Assembly (NCBI GenBank): GCA_022592435.1
Contig: JABYQS010000320.1
Span: forward strand, 1-31,191
Direction: 5' to 3'
DNA length: 31,191 nucleotides
Source of the DNA: Cerioporus squamosus
Lineage: Eukaryota > Basidiomycota > Agaricomycetes > Polyporales > Polyporaceae
Shown here: positions 10,521 through 20,721 of the stretch, in pieces
How the letters are laid out: each line of letters opens with the position of its first letter
How positions within the stretch are numbered: the first letter of the stretch is position 1
Made by a program: the position numbers and the translations under genes
Notes under the pieces: model-generated
The model's database searches: none
The model's input: only the letters and a program-made list of their open reading frames with translations
What the model was told of the DNA's origin: nothing

Positions 10521-10937
10521 GTATGTCCTCTTCCTCACCATCCCTTACGCTCGTGTACTGACACCGTCGCTGCAGAACTGAAGGCGAAGGTAAGTCGTTT
10601 CGTTGCATCGCGGTTCGGGAGTTGGCTGACTCTGTGCTGCTCCGTAGGGATGTGCAGGTGAGTGTCTGTATTTGTTTTGCAGGTCAGGATCGAGGACGTC
10701 GTCGGTGCACAGGTAGCTGGTGAGTTCCACATGCTTCCCGGCTGTCTCGCCTGCGAAGACTAGTGCTGACACCCATATCTAGACATGACAAGAAGAAGTG
10801 AGTACGTCGCCTGCTTCTCGCCGGCCGGGCTCAGTAGATGCTAACTCGCCGTTGCAGCGGCACCCGTACGTGTTTCGGTTCGCTGTGTGTGGTTGATGCG
10901 TGTTGCAGGTATAGAGGTCGTAATGCTTGCGCAACTG
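10521..10937 (+). repeat. microexon module 0 (partial, most diverged)
   Basis: The order of parts matches modules 1 and 2: intron, 14-nt exon (10576-10589), intron starting GTAAGTCGTTT, short exon, then a 37-nt exon (10683-10719) after an unusually short 25-nt gap, intron and a 15-nt exon. It lacks the long exon block found near the end of the other two modules. Confidence 0.5.
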
Positions 10938-11555
10938 GTGAGTGGGATCTGTCTGGATTGTCCATAAGTGTGAGAGGTGGACGCTGACCTGTTCTTCTAG
11001 TAATGACAGCGAAGGTAGGTCGTTTCTTTCCCTTGTGCGTTGTGTCGTTACTGACGTGGTATTGCAGGGTTGCAAGGTACGTCCGTTCCGCTATGATGTT
11101 CTGCGGCTGATGGGTAGTGATTTAGGTCCGGTTTCGGCGGCGCAATGAGTCCAGGTGTACGATGCTATGTGGGTAAGCTGCGACGGCCTCTATCTCCAAC
11201 CTCATTTTGACTGACCTCTTCTCCAGGGTCCGGATGGAATGTGAGTTCGGCTCTGATTGTCGCTTACTTGTGTTTAGATTCGACGCTCGGGTCAAGCGCA
11301 AGTCCTGGAAGAGTAAGGTAGGTCAAGAGCACGAGGTACGTCTTTCGGTTCCCGAGGGAGGGACACATGTCCTGGCGCATGCCTCTCCGCGGTCCTCGGG
11401 ACGAGTACCTGCTGGCGGGCTATCTGGGATCCAAGGATCTCAGGCAGTGCGTCGGAGGGAAACCAAAATGCGCTCACGAGGTGCGTGTCTTCTTCTGACC
11501 ATGTAGCTGAAGGACTGTAGATGGACCGGACTTGCGGCCTGTGCGCGCCCGACTG
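10938..11555 (+). repeat. microexon module 1 (about 618 bp)
   Basis: It aligns with module 2 throughout: intron with GTGAGTG donor, 14-nt exon 11001-11014, intron GTAGGTCGTTTC, exon ending GCAAG, intron GTACGTCCG, exon starting GTCCGGTT, intron, 14-nt exon 11227-11240 and a 37-nt intron 11241-11277. A conserved block follows at 11351-11409, then an exon ending 11480, a 40-nt intron 11481-11520 and an exon 11521-11555. Confidence 0.7.
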
Positions 11556-12150
11556 GTGAGTGACTTCTTCTCTGGCTCATACGTATGAGAGACGGACGCT
11601 TACCGAGTTCTCTTCAGGGACGATAGTAAAGGTAGGTCGTTTCCTTCGTGTCTGTTGTGCACTTACTCACTTGGTTTTGCAGGGTAGTGCAGGTAGCAAG
11701 GTACGTCCGCTTTGTTGGTTGTTCTGGCTGATGCTTTGTGGTCTAGGTCCGGTTCATGGCAGGCGCGATGGCATGCTACGTTGGTGAGCTGTAATAACTT
11801 AAATCTACCTCCGACCCAGTTTTCCTGACCATTTCTCCCAGGGACCGCGTGGAAGGTGAGTCGGGCTCGGTTCGCTGCTGATCTATGTGTAGGTAAGAGT
11901 GCTGGAAAGCTGACGGTAGGTGAGGGATCAAGGTACGTCTCAGTTTCTATCCCGAGGGAGGGACTCCTGTCCTGGCGCATACCTCTTCGTGGTCCTCGGG
12001 ACGAGTACCCGCTCCCTGCGCTGTTTCGCATCTAAGGATCCGAAGCAGAGCGCGGGCGGGGAAACCGAAATGCGCGTCGAAGGTACGTTTCATTCATGCT
12101 TCCAGTCTATTCTTACAAACTTGATACTCGACTTCGATCCATCGCGTCAG
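11556..12150 (+). repeat. microexon module 2 (about 595 bp)
   Basis: It has the same part order as module 1. The 14-nt exon is 11618-11631, the next 14-nt exon is 11842-11855, the 37-nt intron is 11856-11892, and the conserved block is 11951-12009. The exon at 11683-11700 is 18 nt and reads as two related 9-nt units, against 9 nt in module 1. Confidence 0.7.
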
Positions 12151-12257
12151 GCGCATGCACTTCTTGACTTACTGTACCCAGTCGTATGTTAGCGTCGCCG
12201 TTCGCGTTCACCACGCCGTAGTCCTGCGGGAAGATACACACCTTGTCATATGAGCTT

Positions 12258-13328
12258 TCAATCTACTCCCACAATCGTCGGCCAGTTGTTCCACAACTCC
12301 TCCACTTTCTCTTGCTCTCGCTCTTCGATCTCGTCAGTGCACCCCTCACAGGGAACCATGTCGATCCCCTCGAGGTAGGCCTTCCACGACTGACGCCAGC
12401 CGGCCTCAAAGGACTCCTTCCACTCCTGCGCGCCGATATGCTCCGAAAGGACCGTCATGAGCGTCTCGCTGCATCCATCCGGATCCTCGCAGTTTTGTCC
12501 TATGCGTAGGATGTAGAGACAGTCGAGGGCGTCCGCCTTGATGAGCTCCGCGCGAGCGATAAGGACAGTCGCGAGGTCTTCCGGAGAAAGCTTCTCCCAC
12601 GTGCCATCCTCTCGCTTGAAGCCCTCGCGGAGCACCTTCGGATCGAGAGCGCAGCAGTGCAGAAAGGCGACGGGGAGAAGGTCAGGGGTGTCGGTAAGCC
12701 GAGCAATGTTGACGACGCCGATGTGGTCCAGGGCGGAGAAGTTGGGCGGTCCAGCGCGCATGGCCTCCCATTCGGTGAGGCGCGAGGGGTAGTAGGGCTG
12801 CAGGTACTCCAACGCTGCTTCCACCGTGTACTCAAGCTGGTACTTGCGGCCCATGCGAATGAGAGACGAGAGGGTCTTGAAGTCCGGAGCGTCTTTGATA
12901 AACCTGAGTTGTCGCCGGCACAGAGTCGCGCATATAGCCAGTCGTGAACAATACCAAACGATGATGCTACAGTCAGCCTCTTCCTCTGGCGCATATAGTC
13001 ACTGAAACTCGCACCGGAGGTCGTTCCCATAAATGAATGCTCCTAGAAGACGCCGTATTTCGGTTGGGTGGTCGGGCAGCCGCACGAGAGGCATTTCGTC
13101 TACAGCATGAAGGTGGGCATCCGACAGAATCTCCCTCAATACCGGAGAACGTTTCGTAAGGACCCCGACATGGACTCGAAACTCGACGTCTCCGGCGACC
13201 AAGATGATGTTTCCGTCGGGGTACCAGTGCTCGGTATCCCGCGTCCGAGCCTTGGCGGGAGGAGGCGAAGAACCGGGATTCGACTCGTCGTCTGCTTTAT
13301 AGCGAGGACGCTTCCTGGACTCCGACAT
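12258..13328 (-). CDS. BTB/POZ domain protein (BTB-B)
   Basis: The minus-strand exons are 13328-13015 and 12903-12258, with a 111-nt phase-2 intron (donor GTGCGA, acceptor CTCAG), giving 319 residues. The start ATG leads into a basic MSESRKRPR segment that resembles the starts of BTB-C and the partial gene at 30593. The BTB domain spans about 32-105 (WYPDGNIILVAGDVEFRVH, SPVLREIL). The helical region contains IGVVNIARLTDTP (166-178). The family cysteines are C243/C249 and C290/C293 (CX5C-X40-CX2C). The intron is longer than in its paralogues, so the exact donor or acceptor could differ, but this choice keeps the frame and the conserved phase. Function is unknown beyond BTB-type protein interaction. 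Confidence 0.85.
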
Positions 13329-14098
13329 CGTATGCCTGGCTCAGCACATTGGTCAGGACCTCTCTGACTTCGACTTGCACATTCGGGACATACGTGGGGA
13401 AGCCTGCGGGAATCGACTCGGAGGAGGTGTTCGATGTTGGAGATGATGGTCGTCAAGAGCAGAGGGGTGCGCAATGGGAGCAGCACTCTGCGTTCTTGTG
13501 CTCACCTCCACTCCCCAGCTCAATTTGGGAAACGAAGCGCCGGTCGGGTTCTCCCGGGCTTACGTGCGTCCTGTCAAAATAAAGCAAATAGCAACTTGTA
13601 GACGAACATCTTCCCGAAGCCAGCGAGCGCAGCAGGGCCAATCACAGGGCTCGAGCGCTCCCGAGCTGAACAAATGGATGGAGGCACGACACATGGACGA
13701 TCGTGCTGAAAGTAGGGAACAATCTGCGTCGACGGCATGGGATTGTCAGTAAAGAAGGAGCAGCAAGATAGAGACCGATGTCACCAACTCGAGTGAGTTC
13801 CCGAAAACAAAACTTCCGAGAATCTGCCTCTATATAGGGCCTGCTCTGCGAGATGATGAGACGGACTATGTACCCTGACCAAGAAGGTGATGTCGAGTCG
13901 GGTAGGTTGAGACAAGAGATGATGAGAAGAGTATCTGCTTCATCGGTATTACGCATCCTACGCGTCCTACAATACACCGCAGATATACTAGTCAAGACGT
14001 ATAAACTCGACGATTTTGCCTCACTCACCCAACGCTACAGAACGTTCATGAACATAACCATACACGTATGCCGGACCCCGAAGACACATCTGCCTCGC
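13329..14098. other. intergenic between BTB-B and BTB-C
   Basis: It separates the 5' end of BTB-B from the 3' end of BTB-C, both on the minus strand. A TATATA-type motif occurs at about 13831-13837, roughly 500 bp upstream of the BTB-B start, and could only serve it with a long leader. Open frames on both strands show no domain. Confidence 0.4.
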
Positions 14099-15162
14099 TC
14101 AGAAAGGAACGGACAACTGCGGCTCCGGAATGTCCAGGATGGCTGGCAGCGAATTCCACATAGAGAGGCGTTCGCGATATTCCACGGAACGAATCTCGGC
14201 CAGACAAGCATCACAGAAGCTGTCACCGCCGTCGCCAATGTCCGACGCGTACTGATGCCAGGTGGGCCTCCTGGGAGCTGGATTGAACGTCCGCGCCGGA
14301 CTGACCGGGTCAAGAAGCTCGCGCAGCGCTTGCAGGCAGCACTGGGTGCAGCCATCGACGTCCACGCAATCAGTTGAGACGTCCTGGAAGATGCGAATCG
14401 CAGCCAGCGCGTCGAGCCGGACCAGCTCCGTGCGTGCGAGTAGAACGCGAGTGAGGTCGTCCGCTGAGAGCCGCTCGCATGTGCCGTCCTCGCGCTGGTA
14501 GCCCTGCATGAGCACATGAGGGTCCATCATGCAGCATAGGAGGAACGCTGGGCGGAGGAGGGATGGTGTGTCCGTGAGGCGTGCGAGGTTCACCACGCTG
14601 ATACTTCTTGCGAAGACCGAGGGATCATCAAAGCGCACCGTGGGGTCGGTCGCTTGAAGTGACCAGCGGAGGTAGTCGTCGGGGTAGCGCCTCTTAAGAT
14701 ACTCGAGCCCCTTCTTGACCATCCAGTCGATTTCGTACTTGTGTCCCAGCCGTATGACCGCCGCGACAACATCGAAAGCAGGCGTATCGTGCGGAGACCT
14801 ATGAACCCAAGGTCAGTGTGACTGTGAGCGCGTATGTGTTTTGAGACATACTGAAACGCGCTTCCCGCCATGAACTCCCTGAGGAGATGTCTGAACGAGG
14901 ACGGGTGTTCAGGAATAGGTACGACCGGGTGAGCGCCGAGCTCGCTGGCGTCCGCAGGCTGCGGGAGGGTGAGCATGTCCCGGGATACCGGAGACTGCTT
15001 GATGATGGGTCCCCTATAAACGCGAAACTCGACATCTTGAGCGACGATGGTGAGATTCCCGTCGTCGAACCAGAACTCGTCATCCTTCTTCGTCGCCCCT
15101 GAAGGGAGTGCGGTCGGCAGTTCGGTATCGTGGCGAGGACGCTTGCGAGAAGGCTCGGTCAT
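14099..15162 (-). CDS. BTB/POZ domain protein (BTB-C)
   Basis: The minus-strand exons are 15162-14852 and 14798-14099, with a 53-nt phase-2 intron (donor GTATGT, acceptor TTCATAG), giving 336 residues. It starts MTEPSRKRPR, a basic possible nuclear signal. The BTB domain lies at about 26-104 (DDEFWFDDGNLTIVAQDVEF, DMLTLPQPAD). The helical region follows (ISVVNLARLTDTP at 170-182), then C248/C254 and C299/C302 (CX5C-X44-CX2C). It is the closest relative of the partial gene at 30593, sharing even the leader just upstream of the ATG. Its start codon faces the left end of MULE-2 only ~215 bp away, so the transposon lies in its upstream region. Confidence 0.88.
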
Positions 15163-15367
15163 TCTAAGCTACATTTGCACGCATCAGCACTGCGAGGAAA
15201 GAATAGAGTCGACAAGATATCCTACTATGTTTCGGAGGACTGCTGAAGTTGCTTGTGAAGGTGGGTGGTAAGACGAGAACGTAATAGTAGACCCTATTCA
15301 AGTTTTTCTACCCCCGACACTCTCCTAATTAGGTGTAGCCCACATGAGTCAGCGTAGTTGCATCGCA

Positions 15368-15376
15368 GCTTTTCGA
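15368..15376. repeat. target-site duplication, left of MULE-2
   Basis: GCTTTTCGA, repeated exactly at 19132-19140. Confidence 0.95.
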
Positions 15377-15523
15377 GGATAGTAAGCCTGCACACACCTT
15401 TCCCTTATTCGGAAGGCGGGCGCTTCGAGCCCCCGACCCGGCGCCTCGGACGCGCTCCTGCCTATTATGGATCCTCTACTCACCGCCGCTCTCGCTTGGG
15501 CTCGCGCGTCGATTGCAGCCCTT
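15377..15523 (+). repeat. MULE-2 left terminal inverted repeat
   Basis: Identical to 554-700 and inverted with respect to 18984-19131. Confidence 0.94.
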
Positions 15524-15736
15524 CCTTGGGCGAGTAAATCGTCCAGTTTGGTCGAAGAGAATGTATTATAGTCAATGTAACGAACAGAGCCTTCTTCTTC
15601 GAAGAATACAGCTTGAATACGATAGTTCCTGTGGTCTAAGGAGGTCGAGCGCTTACAACTTGTGCGCAAAATTGTTGTGGCCTTAGGGGTCGAGCTTGAC
15701 CACCACCTGCTTTCCTTGCATACTGCTCGCGTTCCA

Positions 15737-18700
15737 ATGTCTAAGCAAACTCTTGCTGGTCGAAACTTCGTCAACTACGGCCATGCTGAAGCTGCTGGGC
15801 AGAAAGTCTCCTTACCTGAGCGCCGGAAGGCCACCAAAGTCCACGTCGAAAAGCTCTGTGTCACTGAAGAGCAAAAGCAGGCCATCGCAGCGATTTACGC
15901 CCAGGAGAGGGACATTTCACTCTCATATAACTCAGCAGAGAAGGACGAACGAATTGCTGCTGCTGCAAAGCTGGCGGAAGTCGGGATAGATCTGGAGGGC
16001 CGGGTTGGATTGGGAAACCGTTGGAGTGTCCGGTGGTCGCAGCCGTTGAGGCCAAAGCAGCGAACTCGCAGGAAGCTATATCAATGGTATGTCGTGAAAT
16101 TGGACATGTCTGCGCACAAGACAAGACTCAGCCTATGTCACGGTCATGTACATCTCAGTGACTGCGGCTACAACGAGAAGTCTCGCAACACCACCACTTG
16201 CCGCAGTCCAGTTGACTTCACCGGGTGCTTGGCACATGCGGAGGTGCTGTATGAGCTTGCCACTGGGCATGTCCTCCTCATCCGAGGATGGCTCGACCAC
16301 AATCAGCGCTGCAAAGACGCATTCCTCACTCGCATTCCTCCCATCCCCCTACATCAGTCTGTGTACGAGGTGGCCTTGAAGCAGCTCGAGGCCGGTGCCC
16401 AGCTTGCCGACATTCAAGAGAAGAACCGGCAGATGTTCCGGGACCGCAAATACCCGGACAACCTGTCGACCTTCATGAATCCCCCTATCGATGGCTTCTG
16501 CGCACAAGCGACACTCGTTCTCTCTATCGCCAATTCAATCGCCTCCGCGGTATCAACACTACGTCCCCTGCCCACATCAATGTTCACGGCTGGCGTGATC
16601 CAAGCTCTCCCATCTACAACAAGGCCTTTGCCGACGCCATCTTCCACTACTCTCCACGAGCAGAGAAAGACGACCGCTTCGAGGTCTGTATTGCTACGGA
16701 CGAGATGCGTGAGGCTGCATGGAGGTATGCACATAATTCCCAGATCCTGCTGGATGGGACCTTCGGTCTGTGCGATCGCAAGCTTCTTCTGTTCATCGTC
16801 ATGGGCCTAGACGAGAAGAACTGTGGTCTTCCCCTCGCCTTCCTGCTCTTCTCAGCTCCATCGGGAAATAAGCAGACATCAAGTGGCTATAATACCGAGA
16901 TCCTCACCAAGCTGCTCTCGCGCTGGAAGGCCGCGCTCGGAACCCGTGATGGCGCCACCTTCTCTCCCTGTGTTGCCACTACAGACACAGACCTGAGGAG
17001 CGCGGTGCATTACTCGATGTCTTCCCGGGTATCTGGCTCATCCTCTGCAAGTTCCATGTCCGTCAGTCCTGGCGGAACCATCGCACTCGTGTTGTGAAGG
17101 GAACTACGGCATACCATGTCGATGTCCGACGACGTCTCTCAGAACTCGAGACCGCCCTGGTCGAGACTACGGGATACGAGGAGGCACAAGCCCTAGTCAA
17201 GCAGGAGCGGGAGATCCTGATGCGGGAGGATTTACCGGAAAGTCATGGGGCCATCACCGGAGGCCTTGAGCATCTTGACTATCTCTCCGGGTATTGGATG
17301 TCGAGCGAGGACTTCTGGCGCAGCTGGTCGGAGTTTGCTCGACAGGCGGCTGCCAAGATCCTCGGCCGGAAGGTCGAAGGGGTCGTGCGTACAACGAACC
17401 ATCTTGAAGCCTTCAATGGGGTCTTGAAGCGCAAGCACATTCGCCGTTGGCAGCGCGGAGGCCGTCGGGTCCGGGTGGACATCCTACTGCACCTCTTTGT
17501 CTTCAGCTTGGTCCCTGCGATCTATCAAGCACGTACCTTGGAGCAGCTGGAAGAGGCTCGCCTCGCGGCGCAGATGAAGGCCATACCCGGAGGGGCCGAA
17601 CTCCTTGCTGCGAACAGCACGGCGCGCGGTCATCCCAGTCAACAGGACACAAGCACAGACGAGACGCAATACGCCTGGCTCGCTCCCGATGAGTCCCGCG
17701 ACAGCGCTGCTGCTGGCTTGGTCGAGAACCGTCAGATCAGTGTTCCAGACTTCCAAGAACAGTCACGTACCTTTGCGTTCGACTGCTTCTCCTCACGCGC
17801 CCTAGCTTCCGATACCGCTCCGGTGTCATACTCTCTCTCCATCGGGTTGGATGGGTCAGCTGCGTGCTCTTGTGCGGACTTCCGAGCGCATGGAGGGGCT
17901 TGCAAGCACATCCGTGCTGGATTGCTCATGCTCGACGAGCTCCGGAAGGAGCTGCAGAAGAAGAATCTGTCAGTTCCTTCCATCAGCTTGCCCAAAACGG
18001 CGAAAGAAGCACGTACTCTGTTCGCGTCGCGAACCCCGGATGCTATGGCTGTCTTCAAGCGTCCCACTGCTGCAGTTGATGCATCTCTTCCTGGTGCTGG
18101 CGTGGTCATGCGGGCAGCGCAGCTTGTGGACGATGTCCTGCAAGCGTCGGGGGACATGTTCGAGACTCATACAGATGCGGCATTTGTCACTGCTGAAGAT
18201 GACATCGACATACCTGGCTTAGACGACGACGACATGTCGGAGTCGGCCCCGGAGTCGTGTATGGAGGACCTGGAGCAACAGGATGAGCTGGAGGTGCCTT
18301 TGCTGCCGCCCCTAACCTCGGACTCAGATGTTGAGACCGTACTAGAGGATGATACCGTGGATACAAGTCGTGAGCATTCCATCATATCACGCTATAAGCA
18401 TACTTATTACTCACCTGCTCGTGTGCCGCCAGAATCTCGTCTGGCCCTTGGAGGAAGTGCCAGGGCAGGAGTGAACCAACACCGCATAGCCCGGGTGTTC
18501 CATGAACTCGAGGCCGATGGTCCCAGGCTGCGACAGCTTGGAGAGCTTCTTGCTGAAGCGGAGCTTCCAGAAAGCGAGGTGGTTCGAGCGCAGAGACTCA
18601 AGGCAGATATCGACGTGCTTTCGACGCAGCTAGGACGACTGATTGTGGAGGCCAAGGGTCAAGACAAGAGACAGCCCGAGACCAGTCCTAGTGCCGCCAT

Positions 18701-18908
18701 GCTGGCAGTGGGAATAGAAGCACGTCAGCGCTTGGCGATACCCGCGCCTGCAGTTTTTGCTCGTCCTAGGGAGCAGGCTGCACGTCGTACTCCATCCCCA
18801 GATGTCCAGCGGAAGAGCAAAAGACGTAAAGCGGACGCTCACCTAGTCATCTTCCCAGCTTCACCGGAGAATGCGCAGAAACGCCAGCAATCGTATGCCA
18901 TTCATTAA
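15737..18908 (+). pseudogene. MULE transposase, copy 2, broken by two frameshifts
   Basis: The frame starts at an ATG (15737, MSKQTLAG) that is in phase with the body in this copy. It is then interrupted twice relative to copy 1. The first break follows RDRKYP, where CCCC became CCC at 16453-16455. The second follows TTDTDL, where GAAGG became GAGG at 16996, just past the second catalytic Asp. The last open part runs to the same TAA stop (18906-18908) and keeps the catalytic Glu and the SWIM finger. As written it cannot make a full enzyme and would need transposase supplied by another copy. Both lesions, and the A-run difference near the start, are homopolymer contractions, so base-calling errors are a real alternative to mutation. 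Confidence 0.88.
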
Positions 18909-18983
18909 TCAAATGATTTGTATCGTTAACAAAGTAAATCTAACCATCTATTGTAAGTATGCGAGAGGCCATTGAGCCTCAGA

Positions 18984-19131
18984 AAGGGTTGCAATCGACG
19001 CGCGAGCCCAAGCGAGAGGCGGCGGTGAGTAGAGGATCCATAATAGGCAGGAGCGCGTCCGAGGCGCCGGGTCGGGGGCTCGAAGCGCCCGCCTTCCGAA
19101 TAAGGGAAAGGTGTGTGCAGGCTTACTATCC
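18984..19131 (-). repeat. MULE-2 right terminal inverted repeat
   Basis: Identical to 4164-4311 and the inverted partner of 15377-15523. Confidence 0.94.
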
Positions 19132-19140
19132 GCTTTTCGA
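19132..19140. repeat. target-site duplication, right of MULE-2
   Basis: GCTTTTCGA, identical to 15368-15376. Confidence 0.95.
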
Positions 19141-19489
19141 TACTGTTTCCCACCTCTGTGCGGTTCATCTTCGCTGGAATGCATGTGGCCTGCATTGTGA
19201 AGAGCACTTACGCTGAGTGCTTGAGAGCACTTGTGCGCCATGGAAGGTGGGAGGAAGGAGGATGATGCAAACTGGCCACGAGGTCCGGCGTCTATGTCCA
19301 AATCGGCGCGTCCCGCGCCAGCCAAGGTTGCTAACGTGAACCCAACAAGTTAGACTCTAACCACGGCATCGCGATATCCTCCTTCACCCGAGTAGCAATT
19401 GTTCGAAACCTGCATGAGGTACGTCGATATCGACTCACATCCTTGATTTCGGGGATCTACCCTGATGCTGCTGGTACATAGCCTTCAGG
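19141..19489. other. upstream region of BTB-D
   Basis: This is the remnant of the original divergent promoter region to the right of MULE-2. It contains a small inverted repeat at 19203-19221 (AGCACT ... AGTGCT). No clear TATA box is seen. Confidence 0.45.
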
Positions 19490-20721
19490 ATGCCCTCCCT
19501 GGATACTTCGAGTGATGACCGACGAGATGCAGCGGTCCAAACGCTCACTGATCCATCCAACGAGAGGCAGGTCGAGGAGATTGCTACACGATCTGCAACC
19601 TCTGATATAGACCGAGACGAGGAACTGTGGTTCGAAGATGGCGATCTTGCCATCGTCGCACTGTCAGGCAACGTCGAGTTCCGTGTTTATCAAGAGCTAC
19701 TGTTGGTTCATTCGCCTACCCTGCGTGAGATGTTGTCCGCCCAGAACTCCACGGCTGAGTCGACCCAACTGTCGCACGTCGATGAGGGCGACTGTGTCAC
19801 TCTGCGACTGTCAGACCCATCCGATGACGTGCGCCACTTCTTGCGTGGGCTCTTCGCTGGCGATACACTGAGGCATGTTCTCTTAGTTTTCTTCACATAG
19901 TCCTCTCTGATGATCGTCTCACAGTGTGGGGATGATCCATCCTACGTATGACGAATTATCCGCCCAGATCCGCTTGGGACACAAATACGGCGTGAAGCAG
20001 ATGGTCCAGAGCGGCGTGGACTACTTGCAGGTGTACTTCCCTGAGACAACATCCCGTCTCAAGAACTGGGAAATCAAGGATCGCTTCAAGCCTCCAGGCT
20101 TCGAACTCCATCACGTCATCGGTGTCGTGAACCTCGCACGCTTGACGGGCACGCACTCGCTTCTCCCCGCCGCCTTGATGGCCTGCGCCTCGCTCGGACG
20201 GGAACTGACAAAGGGCTTCACCCGTCCAGATGGAACGCAGGAGGCGCTTGCATCCGACGACCTCGTGCGATGTATCGCAGGTCGCACGGCGTGGATGAAA
20301 GCTACTGCGACCGCCTCCCACAAGGTGTTCCAGCGAGCGATCGCATCCGACTGCAAGCGCCGTGCGAAGTGCAAGCCCGTGTTCGACAAGATCCTGGAAC
20401 GCCTCTCGGACGCTGAGAGTGCTCTGTTCGACGTCACATTCCGTACTCCCAGCTCGTGGACGTCGCATGTGGATACGAGCGATACCGACCGCGTCTTATG
20501 CCCAAGGTGTTATGCCATGATCGGCGTCTGGGGTTCGGGGCGGCAGGTTGAGCAGGCGCAGGAGCTTCTGCGTAGAATCTCGGAAATCTTTGGCCTCGCA
20601 GCGAGCGATGGCCATGATTATTATACTGAAGGTGAGTTGAATGCATCTATGGATGCGAGGACAGCGCTGACCAAACCTATCAGCCAAAGTGCTTGGGCAG
20701 ATGTCTGTGGACGCAAGTTGA
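19490..20721 (+). CDS. BTB/POZ domain protein (BTB-D)
   Basis: Three exons are proposed: 19490-19872, 19925-20631 and 20684-20721, giving 375 residues. Intron 1 (52 nt) appears to use a GC-AG pair (AG|GCATGT ... TCACAG). No GT donor fits the conserved phase 2, whereas this GC donor does. Intron 2 (52 nt) has a strong GTGAGT donor, a GCTGAC branch site and an ATCAG acceptor; after it a short tail ends at TGA. If intron 2 is retained, the frame continues to 20927 with ~65 different residues. The BTB domain covers about 42-128 (DEELWFEDGDLAIVA, NVEFRVY, SPTLREML). The helical region has IGVVNLARLTGT (193-204). The cysteines are C271/C277 and C320/C323 (CX5C-X42-CX2C). Confidence 0.84.

Larger units (their letters stand above)
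10137..12192 (+). other. intron-dense locus made of tandem microexon modules, coding status unresolved
   Basis: I do not recognise a product. Between 10521 and 12150 there are about 18 candidate introns of 37-68 nt, most with GTRNGT donors, a CTGAC/CTAAC/CTGAT branch site and a YAG acceptor. Examples are 10521-10575, 10590-10647, 10720-10782, 10938-11000, 11015-11067, 11077-11125, 11173-11226, 11556-11617, 11632-11682, 11701-11746, 11784-11841 and 12083-12150. The exons between them are mostly 8-50 nt. Three diverged modules share this layout, including a 14-nt exon at 10576, 11001 and 11618. In one shared phase these spell AC-LKAKGC, ACATVMTAKGC and ACARPTGTIVKG-like peptides, and KVRF follows in modules 1 and 2. 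The frame cannot be carried through the whole locus, and module 0 reaches stops. It could be a microexon-rich protein gene, a decaying gene or a spliced noncoding RNA. Confidence 0.5.
15377..19131 (+). mobile_element. MULE-2, second copy of the Mutator-like element (3755 bp)
   Basis: It has the same termini, inverted repeats and gene content as 554-4311, in the same orientation, but with a different perfect 9-bp target duplication. It is therefore an independent insertion and not part of a larger segmental duplication. Against MULE-1 it has three one-base deletions (at 15743-15744, 16453-16455 and 16996) and one G-to-A change at 17668, which is a CpG-type transition. It lies between the divergent starts of BTB-C and BTB-D. 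Without it and one duplication copy, those starts would be about 560 bp apart. Confidence 0.96.

Noticed and set aside
10521..11555. snoRNA or other small RNA host gene as an explanation for the many short introns
   Set aside because: The introns are 37-68 nt, too short for typical box C/D or H/ACA RNAs, and convincing C/D box pairs are not seen. I keep it only as a remote alternative.
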